Below are positions 1-6,887 of a stretch of 21,487 nucleotides of DNA, in pieces. The notes under the pieces are model-generated. The model searched no databases and was not told the origin of the DNA. It saw nothing but the letters and a program-made list of their open reading frames with translations. The stretch comes from an uncultured Collinsella sp. (GTDB lineage: Bacteria; Actinomycetota; Coriobacteriia; Coriobacteriales; Coriobacteriaceae). How positions within the stretch are numbered: the first letter of the stretch is position 1; the number at the start of each line of letters is the position of its first letter. A program made the translations under genes and the position numbers. The DNA lies in the NCBI GenBank assembly GCA_900754275.1, contig CAAECF010000128.1:1-21487 (forward strand), given 5' to 3'.

Positions 1-102
1 CACATTCTGTCCGAGCGGTTAAAAGCGGGCACGGAATTTAAACGGCTGAAAAAGGGGCATCGACCTGCGCCGATGCCCCTAAAGTGGACACACATTTTGT
101 CC
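1..102. repeat. Two copies of a 12-base motif near the operon end
   Basis: CACATTCTGTCC at 1-12 and CACATTTTGTCC at 91-102 match at 11 of 12 positions, 90 bases apart. The second copy lies in an inverted repeat, GGACA (86-90), seven bases, TGTCC (98-102). The left arm of the first copy would fall outside the window. Both lie past the end of rsfS. A dyad of this form could be a protein-binding site or a small mobile repeat, but nothing here decides between them. Confidence 0.4.
49..80 (-). terminator. Intrinsic terminator after rsfS
   Basis: A perfect 10-bp stem, AGGGGCATCG (53-62) and CGATGCCCCT (71-80), has an 8-base loop. On the minus strand it runs into TTTTT (bases 53-49). It sits about 40 bases past the rsfS stop and is the natural end of the minus-strand operon. 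Confidence 0.85.
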
Positions 103-122
103 TATAAGCCTCAAATGAGCCA

Positions 123-578
123 CTAGAGGAGGTCGAGGGGGAGCTGGGGGGCGTCACCCCAGAGCTTTTCTAGGCGGTAAAAGTCGCGGGCTTCGGGAGT
201 GAAGACGTGGACGACAACCGAGCCGTAGTCCATGAGCATCCAGGTCTTCTGCTCGCGGCCCTCGATAGAGAACGGGTGCTCACCGCAAGCCACGGCGACC
301 TTCTCCTCGATCTCGTCGACGATAGAATCGACCTGACGGTTATTGGTACCGGTGGCGAGCACAAAGTAGTCGCACACGTCGGAGAGCTCGGTCAGATCGA
401 GCACCTGCACGTCCTCGCCTTTCTTGTCGTAGGCGGCCTGCGCGGCGGCGCGGGCGACATCCTCGGCGGCGACACCGCTCGCGGACAGCGAGGCGGCAGT
501 GCGGTCGGACGTGGCAACGAAGCTCTTGTGCTCCACACCTTCAAGAATCTGCTCGTCGGTCATGGTCTCGTCGGCCAT
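123..578 (-). CDS. rsfS: Ribosomal silencing factor RsfS (Iojap family)
   Basis: RsfS binds ribosomal protein L14 on the 50S subunit and blocks subunit joining when nutrients are scarce (known for the family). The domain spans about residues 38-145. It shows the conserved strand YFVLATGTNNRQV (71-83), WMLMDYGSVVVHVF (113-126) and the closing FYRLEKLWGDAP (133-144). The protein has 151 residues against about 105-120 usual for the family, the excess being a polar N-terminal extension of about 38 residues with no known domain. An AAAGAGG ribosome site six bases before the ATG supports this start; the second ATG at residue 6 is an alternative. It is the last gene of the operon, 27 bases after yqeK. 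Confidence 0.95.
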   Translation of the reverse strand: MADETMTDEQILEGVEHKSFVATSDRTAASLSASGVAAEDVARAAAQAAYDKKGEDVQVLDLTELSDVCDYFVLATGTNNRQVDSIVDEIEEKVAVACGEHPFSIEGREQKTWMLMDYGSVVVHVFTPEARDFYRLEKLWGDAPQLPLDLL

Positions 579-605
579 GGAATACCTCTTTCTAGACAGC
601 CCGAG

Positions 606-1229
606 CTAGCGCAGCTGGGCGTAATGGTTGTAAATCGTAATAGCCGTGGGATAAAGATAGCGCCCGGACTGGATCACATAGACCAGACCCTGCGCAAAAC
701 AGGAGAAGAACAACTCATCGAGCGAGGACTTCCCCACCATCTTGCGCAGCGCATGGACATAGTCGCCGTGACGGTTAGGCTCGATGGCATCTGCCACAAA
801 GACCACCATATCGAGCGGCGTCATATCGCAGGCACCCACGGTGTGACGGTCGACAGCCTGGAAAACAGCCGGCGACAGCTCGGGGAAAAGCTGCGGAAGC
901 TCATAGGCGGCAACAGGGCCATGCAAAAGCGGCGTCGCGGCGGAAGGAGAGCCGGCAACTTTGATGCCATAGTGAATCGCGCGGGCCACGAGCTCGTCAT
1001 CGGAAAGCACCTTGTCCCAGTCGTGAATTAAGCCGGCGGCAGCGGCATCAAAGCGGTCAACGCCGTAGACCTCGGCCAGATGAAGTGCGGTCTCGGCAAC
1101 ACCCAACGAATGCACATAGCGCTTGCGCTTATCTTTCATGCGAACATCGAGCAGCTCTTGAATGCGCTTGAGCAGCGCGCGCTCATCGCCCTCAAACTGA
1201 TCCTCTACCGACAACGTAGCCCCCATCAC
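606..1229 (-). CDS. yqeK: YqeK-family HD-domain hydrolase (probable Ap4A hydrolase)
   Basis: YqeK-type HD proteins cleave diadenosine tetraphosphate symmetrically to two ADP in Firmicutes (family knowledge), and the gene usually sits between nadD and rsfS, as here. The metal-binding set is complete: His40 in RYVHSLGV, His69-Asp70 in GLIHDWDK, His103 in LLHGPVAA, His129 in DRHTVG and Asp147 in VADAIEP. The length of 207 residues is normal. The frame opens GTG ATG; the GTG overlaps the nadD stop as GTGA and the ATG as TGATG, so either start gives translational coupling to nadD. The site upstream (AAGAAG) is weak, which fits coupling. Confidence 0.92.
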   Translation of the reverse strand: MMGATLSVEDQFEGDERALLKRIQELLDVRMKDKRKRYVHSLGVAETALHLAEVYGVDRFDAAAAGLIHDWDKVLSDDELVARAIHYGIKVAGSPSAATPLLHGPVAAYELPQLFPELSPAVFQAVDRHTVGACDMTPLDMVVFVADAIEPNRHGDYVHALRKMVGKSSLDELFFSCFAQGLVYVIQSGRYLYPTAITIYNHYAQLR

Positions 1230-1903
1230 TCAAAATCTTCTTGACCCAGATCGGCATATAGCCTGCGCTTGCGAATGTAGCCGAGCACAGACTCGCTCGT
1301 AAGATAGCGCACGCTCATGCCGCGGGCAACTCGCTTACGAATGTTCGTCGAGCTGATCGCCAGCGCCGGAATCTGAATATAGCGCACATCGAACGGCAGC
1401 CCCGACTCTTTGATTCGGGCACGCGCCGTATCGATATCAAAACCCGGTCGCGTCGCCGCAATAAAGGTAGCAAGCTCAGCAATTCGCTCGGCATCATGCC
1501 AGGTCACAATATCAATAATCGCGTCGGCGCCCGTAATAAAGTAGAGCTTTACCTGCGGCGGGTAAAAGTCGCGAAGGGCATGAAGCGTATCGGCCGTATA
1601 GGTTACGCCCGGACGGTCAATCTCGAACCGGCTCGCCAAAAAGGCCGGGTTCGCGGCGGTGGCGAGGACCGTCATGGCATAACGGTCCTCGGCAGGCGTC
1701 ACCGGCTTGTCAAGCTTAAAGGCGGGAGAGCCCGCCGGCATAAAGAGCACAGCGTCCAAGTCGAGCGACTCGCGCGCCTGCTCGGCAGTCACCAGGTGCC
1801 CGTAATGAATCGGGTCAAAGGTGCCGCCCATAATGCCAAGCCGAAACTCCTTGCCCTCTTTTATGGGTAGCTCGGGCAAACCGATTCCACCGCGCAGCGA
1901 CAT
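1226..1903 (-). CDS. nadD: Nicotinate-nucleotide adenylyltransferase NadD
   Basis: NadD joins ATP and nicotinate mononucleotide to make deamido-NAD, an essential step of NAD synthesis in the cytoplasm. The nucleotidyltransferase signature GGTFDPIHYGH is at 26-36, with the (H/T)xGH motif inside it. GADA is at 125-128 and the second ATP-contacting motif ISSTNIRKR at 183-191. Length 225 is slightly long because about 20 residues precede the usual first strand (RLGIMGG). The only later Met is inside the signature, so the first ATG must be used. GGAGGG lies about 10 bases upstream, inside the end of obgE. Three bases separate it from obgE and it overlaps yqeK. Confidence 0.95.
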   Translation of the reverse strand: MSLRGGIGLPELPIKEGKEFRLGIMGGTFDPIHYGHLVTAEQARESLDLDAVLFMPAGSPAFKLDKPVTPAEDRYAMTVLATAANPAFLASRFEIDRPGVTYTADTLHALRDFYPPQVKLYFITGADAIIDIVTWHDAERIAELATFIAATRPGFDIDTARARIKESGLPFDVRYIQIPALAISSTNIRKRVARGMSVRYLTSESVLGYIRKRRLYADLGQEDFE

Positions 1904-1906
1904 GGC

Positions 1907-3373
1907 TTACTCGCCCTCCGAGGTCTCGGCATCGTCCGCGGCATCAGCCGCATCGATAGCCTCGACGCCCTCATCCGCAGCATCGGCCACGTCAATGGCC
2001 TCAACGGCAACGTCCTCGCCAGCGTCCTCGAGCTCCTCGTACTCCGAGAAGTCCTCAGCGCCCTCAAAGTCAAAGGCACGCTGGCAAATGCGGACCTCGT
2101 CGCCCGCACGGCAACCGGCCTTCTCGAGCGCGTCGTCAACACCCATACGCGCAAACTTGTGCTGCAGGTAAATGACGGCTTCCTCGTTTTCCCAGTCGGT
2201 CTGGATGACCATGCGCTCGATGGCACGACCGACCACGCGGAAGGCACCGGGCTCCTCCTGGACAATGCGGAAACGCTTCTCGCGCTGCAGACGGCGACGC
2301 TCCCACTCCTCGTCGCGCAGATCGACCGGCTCATCAGAGACCGCCAGCTCGGCTCGCAGCTTAGCCACCTGCTCGCCCACGGCAAGCATCAGCGTATTGA
2401 GGCCGGCACCCGTAACGGCGGACACGGCAAAGAACATATGCCCGTCGTCGAGCGCCGCACGCTTGAGGTCGGCAATCTTGTCGGCCGTGCCCGGCGCATC
2501 GCACTTGTTGGCGACGACGATCTGCGGACGCTCCGAAAGCTCGGCGCCATACTGCTCGAGCTCACGGTTGATGATGCGGTAATCCTCAACCGGGTCGCGA
2601 TCCTCAAAACCACCCGTCATGTCAACGACATGCATGATCAGGGCCGTGCGCTCGATGTGGCGCAGGAACTGATGGCCCAGACCCTTGCCCTCGCTCGCAC
2701 CCTCGATCAAACCAGGAACGTCGGCAACGACGTAAGAATACTCACCGGCACGCACCATGCCGAGGTTCGGCACGAGTGTGGTAAACGGATAGTCGGCGAT
2801 CTTGGGACGGGCGGCACTCATGCGCGCGATAAGCGAGGACTTGCCCACCGAGGGGAAGCCCACGAGTGCGGCATCGGCCATAAGCTTCATCTCAAGCTCA
2901 ATCCAGTGCTCCTCGGCCGGTTCGCCCAGCTGAGCGAACGCGGGCGCGCGGCGCACCGACGTCACAAAGTGCGTATTGCCCAGGCCACCGGCACCGCCGG
3001 GCGCCACGACAACGCGCTCGCCGTCGTGCACCAGGTCGGCAATCTCGAACATCGGGGTCTGCGTCTCGGGATCGAGCTCGCGGACCACGGTGCCCATGGG
3101 GACCTTCAAAATGAGGTCCTCGCCGCTCTTGCCGTTGCGGCGGGCGCCCTGACCGTGCGTTCCGCGCTCGGCACGAAAGTGATGCTTAAAGCGGTAATCG
3201 ATCAACGAAGACAGCTGAGCATCGGCCTGGATGACGACATTGCCGCCACGACCGCCGTCGCCGCCATCGGGGCCGCCCTTGGGGACAAATGCCTCGCGCC
3301 TAAACGACATGCATCCGGCTCCGCCGTCGCCGCCGCACACGTTAATGCGGCTGATATCGGTGAACTGTGACAA
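1907..3373 (-). CDS. obgE: GTPase Obg (ObgE/CgtA)
   Basis: Obg is an essential GTPase that binds the 50S subunit and links ribosome maturation to (p)ppGpp. The glycine-rich Obg fold covers 1-158 (FRREAFVPKGGPDGGDGG). The G domain follows with G1 GFPSVGKSS (172-180), G2 DYPFTT (194-199), G3 DVPG (218-221), G4 NKCD (289-292) and G5 SAV (318-320). A C-terminal OCT domain spans about 368-435, as in Gram-positive Obg proteins. Beyond it is an acidic tail of about 50 residues with a 13-residue tandem repeat. The start is TTG, supported by GGAGG eight bases upstream and by alignment with the family N-terminus. It is preceded by a terminator-like hairpin that separates it from rpmA. Confidence 0.97.
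   Translation of the reverse strand: MSQFTDISRINVCGGDGGAGCMSFRREAFVPKGGPDGGDGGRGGNVVIQADAQLSSLIDYRFKHHFRAERGTHGQGARRNGKSGEDLILKVPMGTVVRELDPETQTPMFEIADLVHDGERVVVAPGGAGGLGNTHFVTSVRRAPAFAQLGEPAEEHWIELEMKLMADAALVGFPSVGKSSLIARMSAARPKIADYPFTTLVPNLGMVRAGEYSYVVADVPGLIEGASEGKGLGHQFLRHIERTALIMHVVDMTGGFEDRDPVEDYRIINRELEQYGAELSERPQIVVANKCDAPGTADKIADLKRAALDDGHMFFAVSAVTGAGLNTLMLAVGEQVAKLRAELAVSDEPVDLRDEEWERRRLQREKRFRIVQEEPGAFRVVGRAIERMVIQTDWENEEAVIYLQHKFARMGVDDALEKAGCRAGDEVRICQRAFDFEGAEDFSEYEELEDAGEDVAVEAIDVADAADEGVEAIDAADAADDAETSEGE
1928..2005 (-). repeat. 39-bp tandem repeat coding the acidic tail of Obg
   Basis: Codons 457-482 of obgE encode two 13-residue units, VEAIDVADAADEG and VEAIDAADAADDA, followed by DAETSEGE. 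The two units differ at three residues and show synonymous base changes as well, so the duplication is not very recent. The tail is acidic and Ala-rich and probably disordered. Confidence 0.75.
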
Positions 3374-3389
3374 CAGAATCGCCTCCTAC

Positions 3390-3432
3390 AAAAAGAGGGA
3401 GACCCTTGAATCCTAAAACTCAAGTGCCTCCC
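3390..3432 (-). terminator. Terminator-like hairpin between rpmA and obgE
   Basis: On the minus strand GGGAG and CTCCC (arms at 3428-3432 and 3397-3401) enclose an inner stem CTTGA/TCAAG, with a small internal loop between the stems. The hairpin is followed at once by TCTTTTTG (3395-3389). It lies 25 bases past the rpmA stop and just before the GGAGG of obgE. It most likely lowers transcription from the ribosomal protein genes into obgE. Confidence 0.7.
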
Positions 3433-3457
3433 ACATATGTGCTCTATGAAGGGTGAA

Positions 3458-3715
3458 TTACGCGTTCGCGAGCGGGCGTACGCTGACCCTGTGCTTGATA
3501 CCCTTGTGGAACTCAACGGTACCGTCGACCAGCGCGAACAGCGTGTCGTCCTTGCCACGGCCAACGTTCTCACCCGGGTGGATGTGAGTGCCGTGCTGAC
3601 GGACGAGAATCGTGCCCGTGGTTACCGTCTGGCCGGCATAGCGCTTCGTGCCAAGGCGCTGACCGCGGGAGTCACGGCCATTACGGGAGGAACCGAGTCC
3701 TTTTTTGTGTGCCAT
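3458..3715 (-). CDS. rpmA: 50S ribosomal protein bL27
   Basis: bL27 is a small basic protein of the large subunit whose N-terminus reaches towards the peptidyl transferase centre. The sequence is typical over its full 85 residues: MAHKKGLGSSRNGRDS at the start, then LGTKRYAGQ and the HPGENVGRGKDDTLFA core. It lacks the cleavable N-terminal extension that Firmicutes L27 carries, and fittingly there is no Prp protease gene (ysxB) between rplU and rpmA. The start ATG has only a weak AGG site about nine bases upstream. It follows rplU by 33 bases in the same transcript. Confidence 0.97.
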   Translation of the reverse strand: MAHKKGLGSSRNGRDSRGQRLGTKRYAGQTVTTGTILVRQHGTHIHPGENVGRGKDDTLFALVDGTVEFHKGIKHRVSVRPLANA

Positions 3716-3748
3716 TGTGTATACCTACTCTTTCGTTACGAGTGTAAT

Positions 3749-4123
3749 CTACTCGGCGACGGGAGCCTCGGCAACAGCCTCGGCCTCTGCCTTGACAGCC
3801 TTCTTGGCGCGGGACGTAGCCTGGACCTTCACGATCTTCAGCTTGGTGAGCTGCTGACGGTGACCCTTCAGACGACGATAGCGCTTACGCTTGTGGAACT
3901 TGAAGACCAGCTGCTTCTCGCCCTTGAACTGCTCAACGATCTGAGCGGTAACCTTGGCCTTGGCCAGCTTGTCGGGATCGGTGACGATCTTCTTACCATC
4001 GTTGAGGAAGATGACCGGCAGGGTGACCTTGTCGCCCTCATTGCCCTCGATCTTCTCGACGGTGATGACATCGTCGGTGGCGACCTTGTACTGCTTGCCG
4101 CCCGTGTTAACGATTGCGTACAT
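3749..4123 (-). CDS. rplU: 50S ribosomal protein bL21
   Basis: bL21 binds 23S rRNA in the large subunit. The family N-terminus MYAIVNTGGKQYKV fixes the start at 4123, with AAGGG nine bases upstream; an upstream in-frame ATG at 4144 adds seven non-family residues and lacks a site. The RNA-binding part FKHKRYRRLKGHRQ-like stretch appears as FHKRKRYRRLKGHRQQLTK. At 124 residues it is about 20 longer than usual, owing to a C-terminal Lys/Ala/Glu-rich tail ending in AEAPVAE. A near-consensus promoter lies about 40 bases upstream, so rplU probably starts a strong transcript with rpmA. Confidence 0.97.
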   Translation of the reverse strand: MYAIVNTGGKQYKVATDDVITVEKIEGNEGDKVTLPVIFLNDGKKIVTDPDKLAKAKVTAQIVEQFKGEKQLVFKFHKRKRYRRLKGHRQQLTKLKIVKVQATSRAKKAVKAEAEAVAEAPVAE

Positions 4124-4165
4124 GTTTACTTGCCCTTCATGCATCAGTTAGTGCAACAGCCGAAT

Positions 4166-4194
4166 ATAGTAGCAGGCGAAAATACCCCCGTCAA
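4166..4194 (-). promoter_or_regulatory. Strong sigma-70-type promoter for rplU-rpmA
   Basis: On the minus strand TTGACG (4194-4189) and TACTAT (4171-4166) are 17 bases apart, the optimal spacing. Predicted transcription starts near 4159, giving a leader of about 36 bases before the rplU ATG. The -35 box contains the TGA stop codon of the preceding DUF2344 gene. The leader is too short for a classical L21 leader RNA structure. Confidence 0.75.
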
Positions 4195-5003
4195 CGAGTA
4201 TGTGGAGCAAATCCACAAGTTCGCACAGGTATGGGGCTGACGAGTCGGCCCTCGTCGTCCTCGCATGCTTGATTCTGACGCTCGACATCGTAGGAGCAGA
4301 TGGTCACGAGGTCTTGCATACCGGTGGAAACAATAGGTGCATCCACGCCCGGGGTCAAGCCCTGCAACAAAACATCAGCAGCGGAAAGCAAAATTTCCGG
4401 ACGCATGGAGCCCTCGTTGTCGGCATGGGTGTCGAGCATGAGCACCAAATGGTCCGGGCGCTCCCCTGCCGCGAGCTCATAGCCCACGAGCGTGTGATCC
4501 AAATCCAAGCGCTTGCTCTTTTTGCCGCGCGCGTAGTCGATGCCATGGTCCGCGCGCAGCATGTCAATCGCAGCGCGCACCTCGTCGGCGCTTACGGGCG
4601 CCTCGGGATCCAAGTGCAGGTCGATGCGATACGACAGACGCGTGAGCTGCGCCGTCAACGCCGGCGTGCGCACGTCGATGTACGCCGCCTCGATGGGCGC
4701 CAGATCGGCCGGAGACGCCGCAGCCAGGCGCCCAAACGCCTCGTCGAGCGCCACGAACTCGGTCATAAACAGGTCATACCACTCGCAGGTCGACGACGTA
4801 CCCACCGGTAGCGCCGAAGAGAAGCCCACGCGCATGTGCGGAGAGAAGCCCTGCGTGACGGCATAGGGAAGTCCCGCGCGGCGCACGATGCGCTCAATGG
4901 TATGGATTACTTCGAGATGGCCCAGGTACTTAAGGCGATCGCGCTTGCCATAGCGAACACGAAGCCTAAAGAGCGTGGGGGTGTCGGTCAGGCGCTCACT
5001 CAT
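4191..5003 (-). CDS. DUF2344 / TIGR03936 radical SAM-linked protein
   Basis: I recognise the DUF2344 family (TIGR03936) from the N-terminal block LRVRYGKRDRLKYLGHLEV and the following IVRRAGLPYAVTQGFSPH, then FSSALPVGTSS. These proteins occur next to, or fused to, the TIGR03960 radical SAM protein; their biochemical role is unknown. Length is 270 residues. The ATG overlaps the stop of the radical SAM gene as ATGA, so the two are translationally coupled and probably act together. The short C-terminal tail (QNQACEDDEGRL and beyond) is not a family feature I know. No membrane segment or signal peptide is visible. In many bacteria this pair sits beside rplU, as here, which hints at RNA or ribosome modification, but that is inference. 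Confidence 0.88.
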   Translation of the reverse strand: MSERLTDTPTLFRLRVRYGKRDRLKYLGHLEVIHTIERIVRRAGLPYAVTQGFSPHMRVGFSSALPVGTSSTCEWYDLFMTEFVALDEAFGRLAAASPADLAPIEAAYIDVRTPALTAQLTRLSYRIDLHLDPEAPVSADEVRAAIDMLRADHGIDYARGKKSKRLDLDHTLVGYELAAGERPDHLVLMLDTHADNEGSMRPEILLSAADVLLQGLTPGVDAPIVSTGMQDLVTICSYDVERQNQACEDDEGRLVSPIPVRTCGFAPHTR

Positions 5004-6877
5004 GCGCGATCACCCATCAATACATTCTTGGCGTGAAGCGTGGGGCAGATTCCGCAGCCGGTGCACGACGTGCGGGTGCAGTCGGGAGTCGTGACGCCCT
5101 CGAGTGAGCGACGGTACTCGCGCTCGAGGAAGCCGCGCGTGCAGCCGGGGCTCACATGCTCCCACGGCAGGCGCCAGTCCAACTCGTAGGGCAGGTGCAC
5201 GAGCTCATTGAGGTCGATGCCGTTTTTGGCAGCAGCCTCCTTCCAGTTATCGAGCGAGAAATGCTCTACCCAGGCGTCAAAGCGAGAGCCCGCGCGCCAA
5301 GCATCGATGATGACGGGCGTCATGTCACGACCGGCGCGGGACAGCGCGGCCTCGATGAGCGAAGTCTCGGCATCGTGGTAATGCACGCGGACGGCACGGT
5401 TGCGAACGCTCGTGATAAGCAACTTCTGGCGACGCTTGACGTCGTCGTAGTCGAGCTGCGGGCACCACTGGAACGGCGTGGCAGCCTTGGGGATAAAGAC
5501 CGAAACCGAGATGGACACCGAGATCGAGCCGCGACGAGCCTTGGGCACCACGGAACGACCAAGCTCCAGCACGTGATCGGCCAGATTGGCGATGGCCACG
5601 ATGTCCTCGTCGCGCTCGCCGGGAAGGCCCATCATAAAGTAGAGCTTCATGCGGTTCCAGCCGGCCTCGAAGGCCGCCTTGGCCGCACGGTCCAGGTCCT
5701 CCTCGGTCACGTTCTTGTTAATGATGTCGCGCATGCGCTGGCTGCCGGCCTCGGGCGCGAACGTCAGGCCGCCCTTCTTTTCGCCGGCGACCGACTCGGC
5801 CATATCCACGCCAAACGAATCCAAGCGCTGCGACGGAATAGACACGCGAATACCCGTATCCTCCAGGCGACGGTTGAGCCTGCCGAGCACGTCACGAATG
5901 CAGGAGTGGTCGGTCGTGGAGAGCGAGGTCAGCGACACCTCGTCATAGCCGGTCTTTTCCAGACCCTGAATCACCGACGAGACGATCTGGTCGGCCGAAC
6001 GCTCGCGCACCGGGCGATACGTCATGCCGGCCTGGCAAAAACGACAGCCGCGAGCGCAGCCGCGCAGAATCTCGATAGACAGGCGGTCGTGAACCAGCTG
6101 CGCATAGGGCACGCACGACTGCGACAGCGGATTCGTGGCGCCGAAATCCTCGACGACGCGCTTGTAGACCACGGCCGGAGCATCCTTGCCCTCGCGCGGC
6201 ACGGTGTAGCCATGCGGCGAGCAGGGCTCGTCGTGACGAATCTCATAGAGCGACGGCACGTAGTTGCCGGCAATGGATGCAAGCTGCTCAACAATCTGCG
6301 CGCGCGGGACTCCTTCGTCGCGCAGGCGCCGATGCAGCTGGCAGGTCTCGAGCAGCGATTCCTCGCCCTCGCCGATGAGGATGGCATCGAAGAAGGCCGC
6401 GTACGGCTCGGGGTTGTACACCGAGGGGCCGCCGGCGATGATGATGGGGTCGTCTTCACCTCGGTCGGCCGCTAACAGCGGAATGCCAGCGAGATCGAGT
6501 GCCTCGAGGAAGTTCGTCACCGCCATCTCGTGCGGCACATGCAGACCGACGATATCAAACGAAGCAACGGGGGCAGCACCTTCGAGCGACAGCAGCGGAA
6601 TGCCCGCCTCGCGCATGGCGTCACCCATATCGGGCCACGGCACATAGCCACGCTCGCAGGAGATGCCCTCGGCCTGGTTAAGGATGTTGTAGAGGATGGC
6701 GATGCCCTGGTTGGGCAAACCAACCTCGTACACATCCGGGTAGATCAGGCAGCAACGGTAGTCGGCATCGGCCTTGGAAAGCGTGCCCCACTCGTGATCG
6801 ATATAGCGGCTCGGCTTTTCGACCTTGGCGAGCAGCGGCTCAATTAAATGAAAGCAGTCTTGATACGGAACGCGCAA
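5000..6877 (-). CDS. B12-binding-type radical SAM protein (TIGR03960 family)
   Basis: The radical SAM cluster motif is Cys274-x3-Cys278-x2-Cys281 in LRGCARGCRFCQAG. Before it lies a Rossmann-like region similar to the cobalamin-binding domain of B12-type radical SAM proteins (DIVGLHVPHEM near 108-118, GGPSVYNPEPYAAFFD near 149-164, IGEGEE 168-173). The TIM-barrel follows, with FAPEAGSQRMRDIINKN and YFMMGLPGE. A C-terminal Cys set, C600-x4-C605-x2-C608-x2-C611, could hold a second iron-sulphur cluster. The length of 625 residues fits the TIGR03960 family, whose reaction is unknown. The start is TTG, with AGGGG seven bases upstream that overlaps the TAG stop of the previous gene. It is coupled to the DUF2344 gene by ATGA. 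Confidence 0.9.
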   Translation of the reverse strand: MRVPYQDCFHLIEPLLAKVEKPSRYIDHEWGTLSKADADYRCCLIYPDVYEVGLPNQGIAILYNILNQAEGISCERGYVPWPDMGDAMREAGIPLLSLEGAAPVASFDIVGLHVPHEMAVTNFLEALDLAGIPLLAADRGEDDPIIIAGGPSVYNPEPYAAFFDAILIGEGEESLLETCQLHRRLRDEGVPRAQIVEQLASIAGNYVPSLYEIRHDEPCSPHGYTVPREGKDAPAVVYKRVVEDFGATNPLSQSCVPYAQLVHDRLSIEILRGCARGCRFCQAGMTYRPVRERSADQIVSSVIQGLEKTGYDEVSLTSLSTTDHSCIRDVLGRLNRRLEDTGIRVSIPSQRLDSFGVDMAESVAGEKKGGLTFAPEAGSQRMRDIINKNVTEEDLDRAAKAAFEAGWNRMKLYFMMGLPGERDEDIVAIANLADHVLELGRSVVPKARRGSISVSISVSVFIPKAATPFQWCPQLDYDDVKRRQKLLITSVRNRAVRVHYHDAETSLIEAALSRAGRDMTPVIIDAWRAGSRFDAWVEHFSLDNWKEAAAKNGIDLNELVHLPYELDWRLPWEHVSPGCTRGFLEREYRRSLEGVTTPDCTRTSCTGCGICPTLHAKNVLMGDRA

Positions 6878-6887
6878 CAGAAAACCC

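Noticed and set aside
2159..3370. 403-codon open frame on the plus strand opposite obgE
   Set aside because: It mirrors obgE, whose motifs are complete. The translation has no recognisable family, and long antisense frames are expected in GC-rich genes with strong third-position bias.
4124..4190. L21 leader RNA upstream of rplU
   Set aside because: The predicted leader is only about 36 bases and shows no stable stem, too short for the known L21 leader.
3437..4240. Plus-strand frame covering rpmA and rplU
   Set aside because: It is antisense to two textbook ribosomal protein genes and crosses their promoter.
5156..6475. 439-codon plus-strand frame opposite the radical SAM gene
   Set aside because: Shadow frame with no ribosome site at a sensible place and no family resemblance.
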